In this document: positions 1 through 9,697 of the stretch, piece after piece | Layout: every line of letters begins with the position of its first letter | Position numbering within the stretch: the stretch's first letter is position 1 | From: Pseudomonas asuensis | GTDB lineage: Bacteria; Pseudomonadota; Gammaproteobacteria; Pseudomonadales; Pseudomonadaceae | NCBI RefSeq assembly: GCF_014646755.1 | Contig: NZ_BMNW01000004.1 | Span: forward strand, 372,001-436,000 | DNA length: 64,000 nucleotides | Direction of reading: 5' to 3' | Notes under the pieces: generated by a model | Seen by the model: only the letters and a program-made list of their open reading frames with translations | The model's database searches: none | Told to the model about the DNA's origin: nothing | Program-made: the position numbers and the translations under genes

Positions 1-945
1 AACATCTGCCGGATCTGGCGCAACGGTTAAAGGCAGAGAAGCTTGCCCAAAGGGTACTTGCCACCCCCTGAGCGACTCCAGAATATGCTCAATGCTCTCG
101 ACGAGCTGTGCACCCTCACGAACCAGCTGATGACATCCGCGTGCGCCGGGATGATGAATGGAGCCAGGAATGGCGAACACTTCGCGTCCTTGCTCTGCTG
201 CCAGCCGCGCTGTGATCAGGGAGCCACTCGAAGGACTCGCCTCGACCACAAGTACACCGAGTGATAACCCGCTGATGATACGGTTACGCCGCGGAAAGTT
301 GGCGGCATTCGGTGCAGCATCCAGTGGCAACTCTGATACCAGCGCACCGCCGTGTTCGACGATACGACGAGCCAAGCTGGTATGGCGGCGAGGATAGAGT
401 CGCTCAAGTCCTGTGCCCAATACGGCAACCGTAGCGCCGCTGGCTTCCAGCGCACCTTCGTGAGCTGCACCATCGACACCGAGCGCAAGGCCGCTGGTTA
501 CGCAGAAACCTGCCGCCGCAAGGCTTCTGGAAAAGCGGCGAGCGTTATCGAGCCCATAGGCGCTCGCCTGACGGCTGCCGACCAGAGCGAGCTGAGGCCG
601 CTCCAGCAGTTCCACGGCTCCCGCTACATAGAGCAGAGGCGGCGCGCCTTTGGTTTCGGCCAGCAGTGCGGGGTAGCGGGGGTCATCCCAACACAGCAGA
701 TGATGATGACTGCTTTCCAGCCAGGCGAGGGCATGGGCAGCGCGCTCACGGGTTTCTACCGTGCGCCGTGCCTGTGCGCATACGGCAGGAATACCTAACG
801 CCTGCCAAGCAGAAGCAGGTGCACTGAGCGCAGCAGAAGCAGTGCCAAAGGCATGGATCAGATGGAGAAACCGGCGAGGACCAATTTCAGGGAGGCTATG
901 CAAACGCAGGCGGGCTTCGAGCTCCGCTGGAGAAGAAAACGACAT
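1..945 (-). CDS. dprA: DNA processing protein DprA, C-terminus cut off by window edge
   Basis: 315 codons are open to the left edge with no stop, so the last few dozen residues (the winged-helix end) lie outside. DprA binds incoming single-stranded DNA and loads RecA during natural transformation. Visible family features of the Rossmann core are ALVGSRQAS, the VTSGLALGVDGAAH loop, AVLGTGLERLYPRRH, and the basic NFPRRNRIISGLS segment followed by VVEASPSSGSL. The ATG at 943-945 is the first start in frame and gives the expected N-terminal SAM-like region (LHSLPEIGPRRF). It sits downstream of the LysM gene on the same strand with a 54-base gap containing a strong hairpin. The LysM–dprA pairing is conserved in pseudomonads. 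Identification is secure. Confidence 0.95.
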   Translation of the reverse strand, partial: MSFSSPAELEARLRLHSLPEIGPRRFLHLIHAFGTASAALSAPASAWQALGIPAVCAQARRTVETRERAAHALAWLESSHHHLLCWDDPRYPALLAETKGAPPLLYVAGAVELLERPQLALVGSRQASAYGLDNARRFSRSLAAAGFCVTSGLALGVDGAAHEGALEASGATVAVLGTGLERLYPRRHTSLARRIVEHGGALVSELPLDAAPNAANFPRRNRIISGLSLGVLVVEASPSSGSLITARLAAEQGREVFAIPGSIHHPGARGCHQLVREGAQLVESIEHILESLRGWQVPFGQASLPLTVAPDPADV

Positions 946-962
946 ACGATCATCCTTGATCG

Positions 963-989
963 TGGCGCAGCCCTTGAAAGGCTGCGCCA
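963..989 (-). repeat. Perfect 10-bp stem hairpin between LysM gene and dprA
   Basis: TGGCGCAGCC (963-972) and GGCTGCGCCA (980-989) pair perfectly around a 7-base loop. There is no T-run after the stem on the minus strand, so it is not a standard intrinsic terminator. It could be an RNA-processing or stability element between the two co-directional genes. Confidence 0.6.
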
Positions 990-999
990 GTATGACTAT

Positions 1000-2025
1000 T
1001 TAAGGATTACGGACCTTGTCCATAACAGAGAGCTGGCGACTCGCATTAAGAATCAGGCCATAGCTGAGCTTGTCGTAGGCACGAAAGATCATCATCAGCC
1101 CGGACCGCTCGTCAGGTATCTTGACGTTATCACCGGTTACACGGTCGCGTACCGTTTCGCCAGTCTTGTAGACGGCCAGTACGTTGCCTTCAACCAGGCC
1201 ATCACGTGCGCCCTTGTTGACGATGACCACATCAAATTGGCCGATCTGGGTAACACCACGTGGAACATCAAGGATGATACCGTTGACGTCTCTTTCAGGC
1301 GCACTGGGCATGAAGGTCGAGTTAACCACACGTTGCTCTGTAGGGAAGAGGCGATCGCCCAGGCGAACCTCTTCATTGGACCGGCTGAGCACCAACGTTG
1401 TCATGTCACCTTCAGAAGTGATTTTGTCACCACTGCCCACGTAGTCGGCATTGATGCCCAAAAATTCTCCAGTCTGAGGATCTCGATATGCCTTGCCCTG
1501 CCGATAAATACTGTAGGCAGGCTGATCCTCGGTGAAATGACCACGGGCGTAAACCCGGTCACCAGCACCACTGACAACACGCTCAGCGTTGCCGGCTACG
1601 ATATAGGGGGCTGTCTTGAATTGGCTGGCATCATCAATGACACGATTCGACAACAGGAAGCTGTTAATGGCTTCCAGCGGAATCGTTGGGATCGCTTCGG
1701 CAACCGGTGTCGACCGGACGGTAGGCGACAGCTTGATCGTCCCGCGGGACTCGCCACGGTTAAGCATCAGCCGAGGCTGACCATCAACGTAGACAAGATT
1801 CAGTCTATCGCCGGGATAGATCAAATGCGGGTTTTCGACCTGTGGGTTGGCATGCCATATTTCTGGCCACTGCCAGGGCTTGCTCAAAAATTTGCCGGAA
1901 ATATCCCAAAGGGTATCGCCGCGCACCACCGTGTAACTGTCTGGATGCCCTTGGCGCAGCTGTACGTCGGCCTGCACCCAACTGCTAGCCGCCACCAGCA
2001 ACAGGGCGAACAACGATTTCCTCAT
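1000..2025 (-). CDS. Exported LysM-domain protein
   Basis: 341 residues. The ATG at 2023-2025 is preferred to an upstream in-frame start because it is preceded by AAGGGA and begins a clean signal peptide (MRKSLFALLLVAASSWVQA). Right after cleavage comes one LysM peptidoglycan-binding module (about residues 29-80, with SYTVVRGDTLWDISGKF and PHLIYPGDRL). The rest is a beta-rich region of unknown function, conserved in the pseudomonad gene next to dprA. It probably acts in the periplasm on or near the cell wall. No catalytic residues for a hydrolase are obvious. It is divergent from def and shares a 143-base intergenic region with it. Confidence 0.88.
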   Translation of the reverse strand: MRKSLFALLLVAASSWVQADVQLRQGHPDSYTVVRGDTLWDISGKFLSKPWQWPEIWHANPQVENPHLIYPGDRLNLVYVDGQPRLMLNRGESRGTIKLSPTVRSTPVAEAIPTIPLEAINSFLLSNRVIDDASQFKTAPYIVAGNAERVVSGAGDRVYARGHFTEDQPAYSIYRQGKAYRDPQTGEFLGINADYVGSGDKITSEGDMTTLVLSRSNEEVRLGDRLFPTEQRVVNSTFMPSAPERDVNGIILDVPRGVTQIGQFDVVIVNKGARDGLVEGNVLAVYKTGETVRDRVTGDNVKIPDERSGLMMIFRAYDKLSYGLILNASRQLSVMDKVRNP

Positions 2026-2168
2026 CCGGTGAATCCCTTTACTATGTGCAATATGCAAAAAAACCCTGAGGGAATGCCCCAATCACTCCCTGGCGGGGCT
2101 ATTAAATCAACGCTGCTGCATCTTAGCAGTGCCTTTCGAATTTATTCCACACGTGCTTCACACACATC

Positions 2169-2678
2169 ATGGCCCTTTTAAATATCTTAGAATTCCCTGA
2201 TCCCCGCTTGCGCACTATCGCTAAGCCGGTTGCGGAGGTGGACGATGCCCTTCGTCAGGTGATCGATGACATGTTCGAAACCATGTACGAAGCGCCTGGC
2301 ATAGGATTGGCCGCTACCCAAGTCAATGTTCACAAACAGCTGATCGTCATCGATATCAGTGAAGACAAGAGTCAGCCGCTCGTGTTCATCAACCCGAAAC
2401 TGGAACCCCTGACCCAGGACCTGGGCGAGTACCAGGAAGGCTGTCTGTCCGTACCGGGCTTCTACGAAAAAGTAGAGCGACCTGAACGCGTCAAGGTAAA
2501 TGCCCTTGATCGTAATGGCGAGCCGTTCGAGATGATTTGCGAAGGCCTGCTGGCTGTTTGCATTCAGCATGAAGTGGATCACCTCAACGGCAAGTTGTTT
2601 GTTGATTATCTATCCTCGCTCAAGCGCGACCGCATCAAGAAAAAGCTGGAAAAGCAGCACCGCCAGCAGAACGCCTGA
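2169..2678 (+). CDS. def: Peptide deformylase
   Basis: 169 residues, normal length for the family. It removes the formyl group from the N-terminal methionine of nascent proteins, using Fe2+ held by one Cys and two His. All three motifs are present: GIGLAATQ (44-51), EGCLSVP with metal ligand Cys92, and QHEVDH with His134, catalytic Glu135 and His138. It is the first gene of the def–fmt–rsmB set, which links formylation and deformylation of initiator methionine. A strong intrinsic terminator follows, so fmt probably also has its own promoter in the gap. Confidence 0.98.
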   Translation: MALLNILEFPDPRLRTIAKPVAEVDDALRQVIDDMFETMYEAPGIGLAATQVNVHKQLIVIDISEDKSQPLVFINPKLEPLTQDLGEYQEGCLSVPGFYEKVERPERVKVNALDRNGEPFEMICEGLLAVCIQHEVDHLNGKLFVDYLSSLKRDRIKKKLEKQHRQQNA

Positions 2679-2686
2679 TCGCTCTG

Positions 2687-2713
2687 AAAAGGCCTGCAGC
2701 AGCAGGCCTTTTT
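2687..2713 (+). terminator. Intrinsic terminator after def
   Basis: An 11-bp perfect stem, AAAAGGCCTGC (2687-2697) with GCAGGCCTTTT (2702-2712), has a 4-base loop and runs into a T tract. Confidence 0.9.
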
Positions 2714-2801
2714 CATTCTGGTGCCAAGACCTCTATCCTATGCAAGACTCGCCTTTATAGTAGCGAGCAGTTGCTGCCTTGTACTGATCCATGAGAGCCC
2801 C

Positions 2802-3746
2802 ATGACTCAACCTTTGCGTATTGTCTTTGCTGGTACACCAGAATTTGCCGCCCGCCATCTACATGCTCTGTTAAGGGTAGGCTACTCAATAGCCGCCGTG
2901 TATACACAACCTGACCGTCCGGCTGGACGAGGGCAGAAACTGGCGATGAGTCCCGTCAAGCAGCTGGCGGAATCTCACAACATTCCGGTCTATCAACCTC
3001 AGACGCTACGCAACGCTGATGCACAGGCAGAGCTTGCAGCCCTTAAGCCTGATCTCCTGATCGTCGTGGCCTATGGGTTGATTCTGCCGCAAGCCGTACT
3101 GGATATTCCGCGCCTGGGCTGCATTAACAGCCATGCCTCGCTATTACCTCGCTGGCGAGGGGCTGCGCCGATCCAGCGTGCCATCGAAGCGGGCGATGCC
3201 GAAACGGGCGTCACGGTCATGCGGATGGAAGCGGGCCTGGATACCGGCCCCATGTTGAGCAAGGTAAGTACACAGATTACCGCCGAAGACACCGGTGGCA
3301 GCCTACATGACCGTCTCGCATTACTAGGCGCAGAAGCGGTTGTCGAAGCTATTCCTGCGCTGGCAGCCGGTACGTTGCCAGACAAGCTGCAAGATGATGC
3401 CTTGGCAACGTACGCTCATAAGCTTAATAAGGAAGAAGCCAAGCTGGACTGGAGCCGTCCTGCTGTCGATCTAGAACGGCTGATTCGTGCCTTCAATCCA
3501 TGGCCGTTATGCCACAGCACACTGGCGGGAGAGGGCGTGAAAATCTACGCAGCAACAGTAGTAGACGGTAACGGACAGCCCGGTGAGATTCTGGAGGCCA
3601 GCCGTGAAGGTTTACGGGTTGCCTGTGGTGAAGGCGCGCTGCTGCTAACGCGTATACAGTTTCCTGGCGGTAAACCGCTCGCGTTTGCTGACTTGTTCAA
3701 TGCCCGCCGTGAGCGCTTTGCCGCAGGTCAGGTACTTGGCTTATGA
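2802..3746 (+). CDS. fmt: Methionyl-tRNA formyltransferase
   Basis: 314 residues. It formylates Met-tRNAfMet with 10-formyl-THF for translation initiation. The ATG at 2802 is chosen over an upstream in-frame ATG (2721) because the family N-terminus [13 protein letters not shown] starts three residues later. The catalytic-region signature [16 protein letters not shown], the following [15 protein letters not shown] and a C-terminal OB-like domain are present. Its stop overlaps the start of rsmB (ATGA), implying translational coupling. Confidence 0.97.
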   Translation: MTQPLRIVFAGTPEFAARHLHALLRVGYSIAAVYTQPDRPAGRGQKLAMSPVKQLAESHNIPVYQPQTLRNADAQAELAALKPDLLIVVAYGLILPQAVLDIPRLGCINSHASLLPRWRGAAPIQRAIEAGDAETGVTVMRMEAGLDTGPMLSKVSTQITAEDTGGSLHDRLALLGAEAVVEAIPALAAGTLPDKLQDDALATYAHKLNKEEAKLDWSRPAVDLERLIRAFNPWPLCHSTLAGEGVKIYAATVVDGNGQPGEILEASREGLRVACGEGALLLTRIQFPGGKPLAFADLFNARRERFAAGQVLGL

Positions 3747-5050
3747 GTCTTAATCCCCGTCTTGCTGCGGCTCGGGCACTGGCTGCCGTGCTGGCAGGCC
3801 GCGCCTCTCTGGGTAGCAGCCTGCCAGCCCAACAGGACAAGGTTGATCCACGGGATCGTGCGCTCGTTCAGGAGCTGGCTTTTGGCACCGCTCGCTGGCA
3901 GCCCCGGCTGGCTCTGCTGGCCGAGAAGCTGTTACAAAAACCATTCAAGGCAGCTGATCGCGACGTGGAGGCGCTGCTGCTGGTTGGTCTGTATCAGCTC
4001 CTCTACACCCGCGTGCCTGCCCATGCAGCCTTAGGTGAAACCGTAGGCTGTGCGGACAAGCTTAAAAAGCCTTGGGCAAAAAGCCTGCTCAATGCAGTAC
4101 TGCGTCGTGCCCAACGGGAAGGCGAAGAGATCCTGGCAAGCCTTGAGCGTGACCCTGCCGCTCGGCTGGCCCATCCGCGTTGGCTACAAAAAGAACTCAA
4201 GGCGCGTTGGCCTGAGCACTGGGAAGCGATCTGCCACGCCAACAATCTTCATCCCCCGCTCATTTTGCGGGTAAACCATCGCTTGGGAACACGAGACGCT
4301 TATCTGGCCGAACTCATTGCCGCCGGTATCGAGGCTGAAGCCTGTGCCTACAGTGAGGACGGCATTCGCCTGCTGGCAGCTCAGGATGTAAAAACCCTGC
4401 CGGGTTTTGCCGAGGGTCGTGTCAGCGTTCAGGACGAAGCCGCGCAACTGTCAGCCCTGTTGCTGGAATTGGCACCTGGCCAGCGTGTGCTGGATGCCTG
4501 CTGCGCCCCCGGCGGCAAGACGTGCCACATCCTTGAGCGGGAAGAGCGCCTGGCCGAAGTTGTGGCTATCGATGCCGAGGAGGCGCGTCTCGCCCGAGTG
4601 CGTGAAAACCTCAGCCGCCTCAACCTTTCTGCCACCTTGATTGCAGCGGACGGCCGCGCAGTGGATAACTGGTGGGACGGCAAACCGTTCCAGCGCATTC
4701 TGCTCGACGCACCCTGTTCAGCCACAGGCGTCATCCGTCGCCATCCGGATATCAAGCTTACCCGTACACCCGAGGATATTCCTACCTTGGCCCAGTTACA
4801 GGCTGAGCTCCTGGATGCACTCTGGCCCACACTGGAGGTGGGAGGCATTCTGCTGTATGCCACATGCTCGGTAATGCCGGTTGAAAATACCGATAACATC
4901 GGCGCGTTTCTGGCGCGAACGCCGGGCGCCAGGGAGCTGGATATCCCAGCACCCTGGGGGATCAAACAGCCACATGGCCGACAGTTGCTTCCCCAAGAAA
5001 ATGGTCACGATGGGTTTTACTACGCCCAGCTGATCAAAATCGCTAAATAA
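3743..5050 (+). CDS. rsmB: 16S rRNA (cytosine-967-C5)-methyltransferase
   Basis: 435 residues. It methylates C967 of 16S rRNA. An N-terminal NusB-like RNA-binding domain (about 1-150) is followed by a SAM-dependent RsmB/NOP2 methyltransferase domain: [12 protein letters not shown] (SAM loop), [16 protein letters not shown] (first catalytic-region Cys) and [13 protein letters not shown] (second conserved Cys). The ATG overlaps the fmt stop. In P. aeruginosa the next gene is trkA (recalled from memory). Here a small TPR gene follows directly and no trkA is seen. Confidence 0.97.
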   Translation: MSLNPRLAAARALAAVLAGRASLGSSLPAQQDKVDPRDRALVQELAFGTARWQPRLALLAEKLLQKPFKAADRDVEALLLVGLYQLLYTRVPAHAALGETVGCADKLKKPWAKSLLNAVLRRAQREGEEILASLERDPAARLAHPRWLQKELKARWPEHWEAICHANNLHPPLILRVNHRLGTRDAYLAELIAAGIEAEACAYSEDGIRLLAAQDVKTLPGFAEGRVSVQDEAAQLSALLLELAPGQRVLDACCAPGGKTCHILEREERLAEVVAIDAEEARLARVRENLSRLNLSATLIAADGRAVDNWWDGKPFQRILLDAPCSATGVIRRHPDIKLTRTPEDIPTLAQLQAELLDALWPTLEVGGILLYATCSVMPVENTDNIGAFLARTPGARELDIPAPWGIKQPHGRQLLPQENGHDGFYYAQLIKIAK

Positions 5051-5061
5051 GAGGACTGCCC

Positions 5062-5376
5062 ATGCTCGAATCACTGGAAAAAATGCTGGCCAAGGGAATG
5101 GATAATCCCATGTTGCGGTTCGGGCTGGGCAAGGGCTATCTGGATGCGGGTGATGCTACCCAGGCGGCTGTACACCTTCAACGCTGTGTGGAACAAGATG
5201 CAGGTTACTCCGCTGCCTGGAAGCTACTTGGCAAGGCGTTGGATCAGCAGGGCGACAGTGACGGGGCGCGTACGGCTTGGCAGACGGGCCTGGCAGCAGC
5301 CCAAGCCAAAGGCGATAAGCAGTCAGAGAAAGAAATGACGGTTTTCCTGAAGCGTCTGGATAAGCAAAAGGGCTAA
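5062..5376 (+). CDS. Small tetratricopeptide-repeat protein
   Basis: 104 residues, starting 11 bases after rsmB with GAGGAC upstream of the ATG. It consists of about two to three TPR-like helical hairpins (for example LRFGLGKGYLDAGDATQAAVHLQRC and SAAWKLLGKALDQQGDSDGARTAW), which normally mediate protein–protein contacts. There is no signal peptide or membrane segment, so it is probably cytoplasmic. The partner is unknown. The gene is convergent with the PilZ gene. Confidence 0.85.
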   Translation: MLESLEKMLAKGMDNPMLRFGLGKGYLDAGDATQAAVHLQRCVEQDAGYSAAWKLLGKALDQQGDSDGARTAWQTGLAAAQAKGDKQSEKEMTVFLKRLDKQKG

Positions 5377-5391
5377 GCCAAACTCTCTGGC

Positions 5392-5658
5392 CTATCCTCG
5401 CAGGAAGCGGAAGCCCGCACCAAGTGCATCCACGCGCATTACTTCCATATCTACTATGGGTGCCTCGATAGGCAGGTCCAGCACCTGCCCCTGCACCCTT
5501 GTGCCGACCGGCCACTCCGTCAACGTCGCATGCTGTACATAGACGCCCCCATCAGACAGATCGCGTGTCTGGCAGATCAGCTCGCCAAAGTCCGGATGCG
5601 TGATGCGCAACCGGACTTTCATGGCTATACGTGGGTGGCGTCTCTGATTGATACCCAT
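5392..5658 (-). CDS. PilZ-domain cyclic-di-GMP-binding protein
   Basis: 88 residues, essentially one PilZ domain. Both halves of the c-di-GMP site are present: the N-terminal RxxxR (RRHPR) and the DLSDGG motif ([D/N]xSxxG) about 25 residues later. It is therefore likely to bind the nucleotide. The ATG at 5656-5658 has AGGAG six bases upstream; a GTG one codon earlier is possible. Stand-alone PilZ proteins act as adaptors in motility, secretion or biofilm control. The target cannot be told from here. Confidence 0.92.
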   Translation of the reverse strand: MGINQRRHPRIAMKVRLRITHPDFGELICQTRDLSDGGVYVQHATLTEWPVGTRVQGQVLDLPIEAPIVDMEVMRVDALGAGFRFLRG

Positions 5659-5691
5659 CACGTTCTCCTACTCACTGCTTTCCATCTGTCA

Positions 5692-7050
5692 TCAGGATAG
5701 CCACTGCACCAGAAGCCACAGGTTGGCGAGACTGATGATACCGAACAGCAACCAAGCCAGCAGCTTGGTATAGGTGCGATTGACAAAAGGCCCCATGAGT
5801 TTCGTATCGCTCGTCATTCGAATGAGCGGATAGAGTGCAAACGGAAGCTGCAGGCTCAGGACGACCTGGCTCAATACCAGCAGTTTGCCTACGGAGCCTT
5901 CACCTAACCACCAAACGCCGATCAAGGCTGGAACCAAGGCTATCGCACGAGTAGCCAACCGCTGTTGCCAGCAAGGAATCTTGAGCTTTAAGTAGCCTTC
6001 CAGAATGACCTGCCCGGCTATCGTCCCGGTAAAGGTCGAGCTTTGTCCTGAAGCCAGCAGCGCAATGCCAAAAAGTACACTGGCCAGCGCACCACCTACC
6101 AACGGATCAAGCAGATGATAGGCGTCCTGAATCTCTACCACATTGGTATGCCCGGTACGATGAAAGGCCGATGCTGCCAGAATCATGATCGCCGCATTGA
6201 TCAACAGTGCCAGCGCCAGCGAGCCGATCGTGTCGAAACGCGCCAGCCGAATGGCTTCCAGGCGGCTGGTCTGATCCTTCGCAACCAGACGCGTCTGAAC
6301 CACGGAGCTATGCAGGTAGAGATTGTGAGGCATAACGGTCGCGCCCAGGATGCCGATCGCCAGATACAGCGGCTCCTGATGAGCAATCGCTTCCCAGGAA
6401 GGCACAAAGCCTTTCGCCACGTCTGGCCAGAACGGTTTGACCAGCATCAGCTCAATGAAGAAACAGATGCCGATCGTGGCGGCCAGCCCCAGCATGATGG
6501 CTTCCACCTGACGGAATCCTCGACGCTGCAAGCCCAGGATCAATAACGTATCGAAAGCCGTCAGGATAATACCCGTGGTCAGCGAACACCCGAGTAGCAG
6601 ATGAAACGCCAGCGCACACCCGAGCACCTCGGCAAGATCGGTGGCGATAATGGAAGTCTGCGCCAGCGCCCAATGCGTCTTGGCTATACGAGGGCTATAG
6701 CGCTCACGGGAGAGCTGGGCAAGATCCCTCCCGGTTGCCAGTCCCAGACGCGAACACAGGCATTGGACCACCATGCCGGCCAGGCTGGCGAGCAGGACTA
6801 CGAACAGCAGGGTATAGCCGAACCGGGAGCCTGCTTCGATGGCGGTTGCCCAGTTACCTGGATCCATATAGCCGATCGAGACCAAAAGGCCTGGACCTGC
6901 AAACCGTAAAGCCTTACGCCAGAAGGGCGCACCGGGCGGAATAGCAACCGACCCGCTGACTTCGGATGGACAGAAGGGTGCCGTAGCAATTTTGGGAATT
7001 GAAAATTTCAACTGCAGCTCTCGATCAGTGAAACGGTTTGCCGTTATCAA
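5692..7050 (-). CDS. mntH: Nramp-family divalent metal transporter (Mn2+/Fe2+)
   Basis: About 452 residues with roughly 11 membrane segments. The two metal-binding signatures are present: DPGN in TM1 (GYMDPGNWATAI) and MPHN in TM6 (ATVMPHNLYLHS). It would import Mn2+ or Fe2+ coupled to protons. The start is uncertain: the open frame begins with a TTG (7048-7050), no ATG precedes the DPGN helix, and the roughly 45-residue N-terminal extension is longer than in E. coli MntH. No clear MntR or Fur site was seen upstream. I do not recall this gene at this site in P. aeruginosa, so it may be a local insertion. Confidence 0.9.
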   Translation of the reverse strand: MITANRFTDRELQLKFSIPKIATAPFCPSEVSGSVAIPPGAPFWRKALRFAGPGLLVSIGYMDPGNWATAIEAGSRFGYTLLFVVLLASLAGMVVQCLCSRLGLATGRDLAQLSRERYSPRIAKTHWALAQTSIIATDLAEVLGCALAFHLLLGCSLTTGIILTAFDTLLILGLQRRGFRQVEAIMLGLAATIGICFFIELMLVKPFWPDVAKGFVPSWEAIAHQEPLYLAIGILGATVMPHNLYLHSSVVQTRLVAKDQTSRLEAIRLARFDTIGSLALALLINAAIMILAASAFHRTGHTNVVEIQDAYHLLDPLVGGALASVLFGIALLASGQSSTFTGTIAGQVILEGYLKLKIPCWQQRLATRAIALVPALIGVWWLGEGSVGKLLVLSQVVLSLQLPFALYPLIRMTSDTKLMGPFVNRTYTKLLAWLLFGIISLANLWLLVQWLS

Positions 7051-7131
7051 TACCCAGTCCAGAAACCAATGAACTGGGCAGCTGACTTGCCTGGGTATAG
7101 AGCATTGATCGCATTACCGAAAGGGGTGCAC

Positions 7132-8019
7132 TCAATACCAGCGCTGCTCGCCATCAGGACGATTCTTGAAGCGCTTCATGCTCCACATGTATTGCGTCGG
7201 ATAGGCGCTCACATAACGCTCCAGCGCTTTGCTCATGGCCGCCACAGACACTTCCGGGTCCTTGTCGTACATGTCTGCCGGTGCAGCTTCAAGGATCACC
7301 TTATAGCCGCTGCCATCGGCTAGACGTACCGCATGGAAGAACACACCACGCGCCTTTCCCTTGGCCAGCAGCGATGGTACGAACTTGCTGGTCAACGCTG
7401 TAGTACCCAGAAAAGGAACAAACAGGCCAGCACTGCGGCTTGGCTCAGGATCAGCCGGAATACCCACAGCGCCACCACGGCGTACTTCCTTGATCACACT
7501 GATAATGCCTTCTGGCGTTGAGGGCGCAACACGATTACCCAATTGAACCCGCTGCTTTTTCAAGAGCTCGTCCACAGCCTTCAATTTAGGTGGACGATAG
7601 AAAATGATCGGCTTGGCATGTGAGCAATAGAAGTGGTTGAGCAGCTCCCAGTTACCCAGATGGCTGGTAATGCCTACCAGACCATCGCCTGAAGCCAGCG
7701 CCTCCTGCAGTACATCCATGCCTTCCACTTCACGGATCAGCTTGAGTGAGCGCTCGGCCGGCCAGATCCAGGCACAGGCACTCTCGGTCAGCGTCTTGCC
7801 GATTCCAGCCAGACACTCCTTGGAAAACTGCTCCAGCGCTTCGTCTTTAAGCTCTGGGTAACAATGGGCTAGGTTGATCCGGGTTACCTTGCCGGCACGT
7901 GTCGGCAACTTCCACATGCACCAACCAATAAAGGAACCCAGCCGCTGTACCATGGACCAGGGCAATAGGGCCAACAGACGCAAGAAGCCGACAATCAACG
8001 CGCCTTTGAGCTTTTCCAA
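7132..8019 (-). CDS. htrB: Lipid A biosynthesis acyltransferase (HtrB/LpxL family)
   Basis: 295 residues with the LpxL/HtrB fold. It transfers a secondary acyl chain onto lipid A at the inner membrane. The N-terminal hydrophobic anchor is GALIVGFLRLLALLPW. The catalytic HX4E motif is HLGNWE (about 120-125), followed by FYRPPKLKAVDELLKKQR and GIPADPEPSRSAGLFVPF. I use the TTG at 8017-8019 because GGGAG lies six bases upstream. A TTG five codons earlier (8034) is the only in-frame alternative. In P. aeruginosa the equivalent gene next to tag is, from memory, a 2-hydroxylaurate transferase; substrate choice here is inferred. Confidence 0.92.
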   Translation of the reverse strand: MEKLKGALIVGFLRLLALLPWSMVQRLGSFIGWCMWKLPTRAGKVTRINLAHCYPELKDEALEQFSKECLAGIGKTLTESACAWIWPAERSLKLIREVEGMDVLQEALASGDGLVGITSHLGNWELLNHFYCSHAKPIIFYRPPKLKAVDELLKKQRVQLGNRVAPSTPEGIISVIKEVRRGGAVGIPADPEPSRSAGLFVPFLGTTALTSKFVPSLLAKGKARGVFFHAVRLADGSGYKVILEAAPADMYDKDPEVSVAAMSKALERYVSAYPTQYMWSMKRFKNRPDGEQRWY

Positions 8020-8089
8020 GAGCAACTCCCACAAGCCTAAAATCCGTTATTGTACTGCTGCATGGCGAGGCTGATCAGCCTTTTGGCGT

Positions 8090-8644
8090 CTAAGCATCAC
8101 ACAAGGCCGCGTAACGGTCACAATCCGTCGTGTGATCCATCACCAGACCTGCAGCCTGCATATAGGCGTAACAGATAGTCGGACCTACAAATGTAAAGCC
8201 TGCTTTCTTGAGCGCCTTGCTCATGGCCTCGGCTTCAGGCGTGATGGCAGGTACTTCGCTGCGATCACGAAAATGATTGATCTTTGGCGTCCCGCCTACA
8301 AATGACCAGAGAAAGGCCACCGGATCGTCAAGACGCAACCAGGCCTGGGCGTTCTGTCGTGCCGCCTTGAGCTTCATGCGATTACGAATGATGCCTGCAT
8401 CCTGCATCCGCTCCTCGATCTCCTCATCGGTCATGACGGCCAGTCGTTCGGGGGCGAAGCCAAACAGCACTTCCCGATAACGGGCGCGCTTTTTCAGGAT
8501 GGTGATCCACGACAGCCCCGCCTGAAAGCCTTCCAGCACCAGTAATTCGAACAGACGCTGCGGGTCTTTCAGTGGTATGCCCCATTCATGATCGTGATAG
8601 GCGATATACAGCGGATCGTCGGTACACCAGTAACAACGTGGCAT
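8090..8644 (-). CDS. tag: 3-methyladenine DNA glycosylase I
   Basis: 184 residues, standard for Tag. It excises 3-methyladenine from alkylated DNA. The zinc-snap ligands are recognisable: Cys4 and His17 at the N-terminus (CYWCTDDPLYIAYHDHEWG), and His171 with Cys175 near the C-terminus (DHTTDC). The helix-hairpin region GLSWITILKKRARYREVLFGF is typical. It is divergent from glyQ. Confidence 0.97.
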   Translation of the reverse strand: MPRCYWCTDDPLYIAYHDHEWGIPLKDPQRLFELLVLEGFQAGLSWITILKKRARYREVLFGFAPERLAVMTDEEIEERMQDAGIIRNRMKLKAARQNAQAWLRLDDPVAFLWSFVGGTPKINHFRDRSEVPAITPEAEAMSKALKKAGFTFVGPTICYAYMQAAGLVMDHTTDCDRYAALCDA

Positions 8645-8746
8645 GAGGGCTCCCTAATGGTCAGAACAGACCGTTCACCTAAATATCATCCGAGTCTAAT
8701 CGGTTATACTGCCTGACTTTTACCGTCTCCAGCACAGGTGAACGCC

Positions 8747-9697
8747 GTGACTTCGACTCCACCCGCCGTGCGCACCTTCCAGGATCTCATCCTCGCCCTG
8801 CAAAACTACTGGGCGGAGCAGGGCTGCGTTGTTTTGCAGCCCTATGACATGGAAGTCGGCGCCGGCACGTTCCATACCGCCACGTTCCTCCGCGCCATCG
8901 GCCCGGAAACCTGGAACGCTGCCTACGTACAACCCAGCCGCCGTCCCACTGATGGTCGCTATGGTGAAAACCCCAACCGCCTGCAACATTATTATCAGTT
9001 CCAGGTGGTCCTGAAGCCCAATCCGGAAAACTTCCAGGAGCTTTATCTGGGTTCGCTGAAGGCTATTGGCCTTGACCCACTCGTCCATGATATTCGCTTC
9101 GTGGAAGACAACTGGGAATCACCGACCCTGGGCGCCTGGGGCCTGGGCTGGGAAGTCTGGCTGAACGGCATGGAAGTAACCCAATTCACCTACTTCCAGC
9201 AGGCTGGTGGCATTGAGTGCTATCCAGTAACCGGCGAGATTACCTATGGTCTGGAACGCCTGGCCATGTACCTGCAGGGCGTAGACTCGGTCTATGACCT
9301 GGTCTGGACCGATGGTCCATTCGGTACCGTGACCTATGGCGACGTGTTCCACCAGAACGAAGTAGAGCAGTCTACCTATAACTTCGAACACGCCAATGTG
9401 CCCAAGCTGTTCGAACTGTTCGACTTTTACGAGTCGGAAGCCAACCGCCTGCTTGAACTCGACCTGCCGCTGCCGACTTATGAAATGGTCCTCAAGGCGT
9501 CGCATACCTTCAACCTGCTGGATGCTCGCCGCACCATCTCTGTAACCGAGCGCCAGCGTTATATCTTGCGCGTTCGTACCCTGGCCCGTGCTGTGGCACA
9601 CAGCTACCTGAAGGCCCGCGCACGTCTTGGCTTCCCCATGGCCACGCCCGAACTGCGTGATGAAGTACTCGCCAAACTCAAGGAGGCCGAACAATGA
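8747..9697 (+). CDS. glyQ: Glycyl-tRNA synthetase alpha subunit
   Basis: 316 residues. This is the catalytic class II subunit of the tetrameric bacterial glycyl-tRNA synthetase. The family hallmarks [37 protein letters not shown] and [16 protein letters not shown] are intact. The GTG at 8747 has AGGTGA in the right place. An in-frame GTG at 8738 would add three residues but has poorer spacing. The stop overlaps glyS by 4 bases (ATGA), so the two subunits are translationally coupled. Confidence 0.97.
   Translation: MTSTPPAVRTFQDLILALQNYWAEQGCVVLQPYDMEVGAGTFHTATFLRAIGPETWNAAYVQPSRRPTDGRYGENPNRLQHYYQFQVVLKPNPENFQELYLGSLKAIGLDPLVHDIRFVEDNWESPTLGAWGLGWEVWLNGMEVTQFTYFQQAGGIECYPVTGEITYGLERLAMYLQGVDSVYDLVWTDGPFGTVTYGDVFHQNEVEQSTYNFEHANVPKLFELFDFYESEANRLLELDLPLPTYEMVLKASHTFNLLDARRTISVTERQRYILRVRTLARAVAHSYLKARARLGFPMATPELRDEVLAKLKEAEQ

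Noticed and set aside
1252-1267. parS-like AACACCACGTGGAACA in the LysM gene
   Set aside because: Only one half-site is perfect; the other half has several mismatches, so it is probably chance.
853-2181. Long plus-strand open frame of 442 codons
   Set aside because: It lies antisense to dprA and the LysM gene and has no recognisable family features; a shadow frame.
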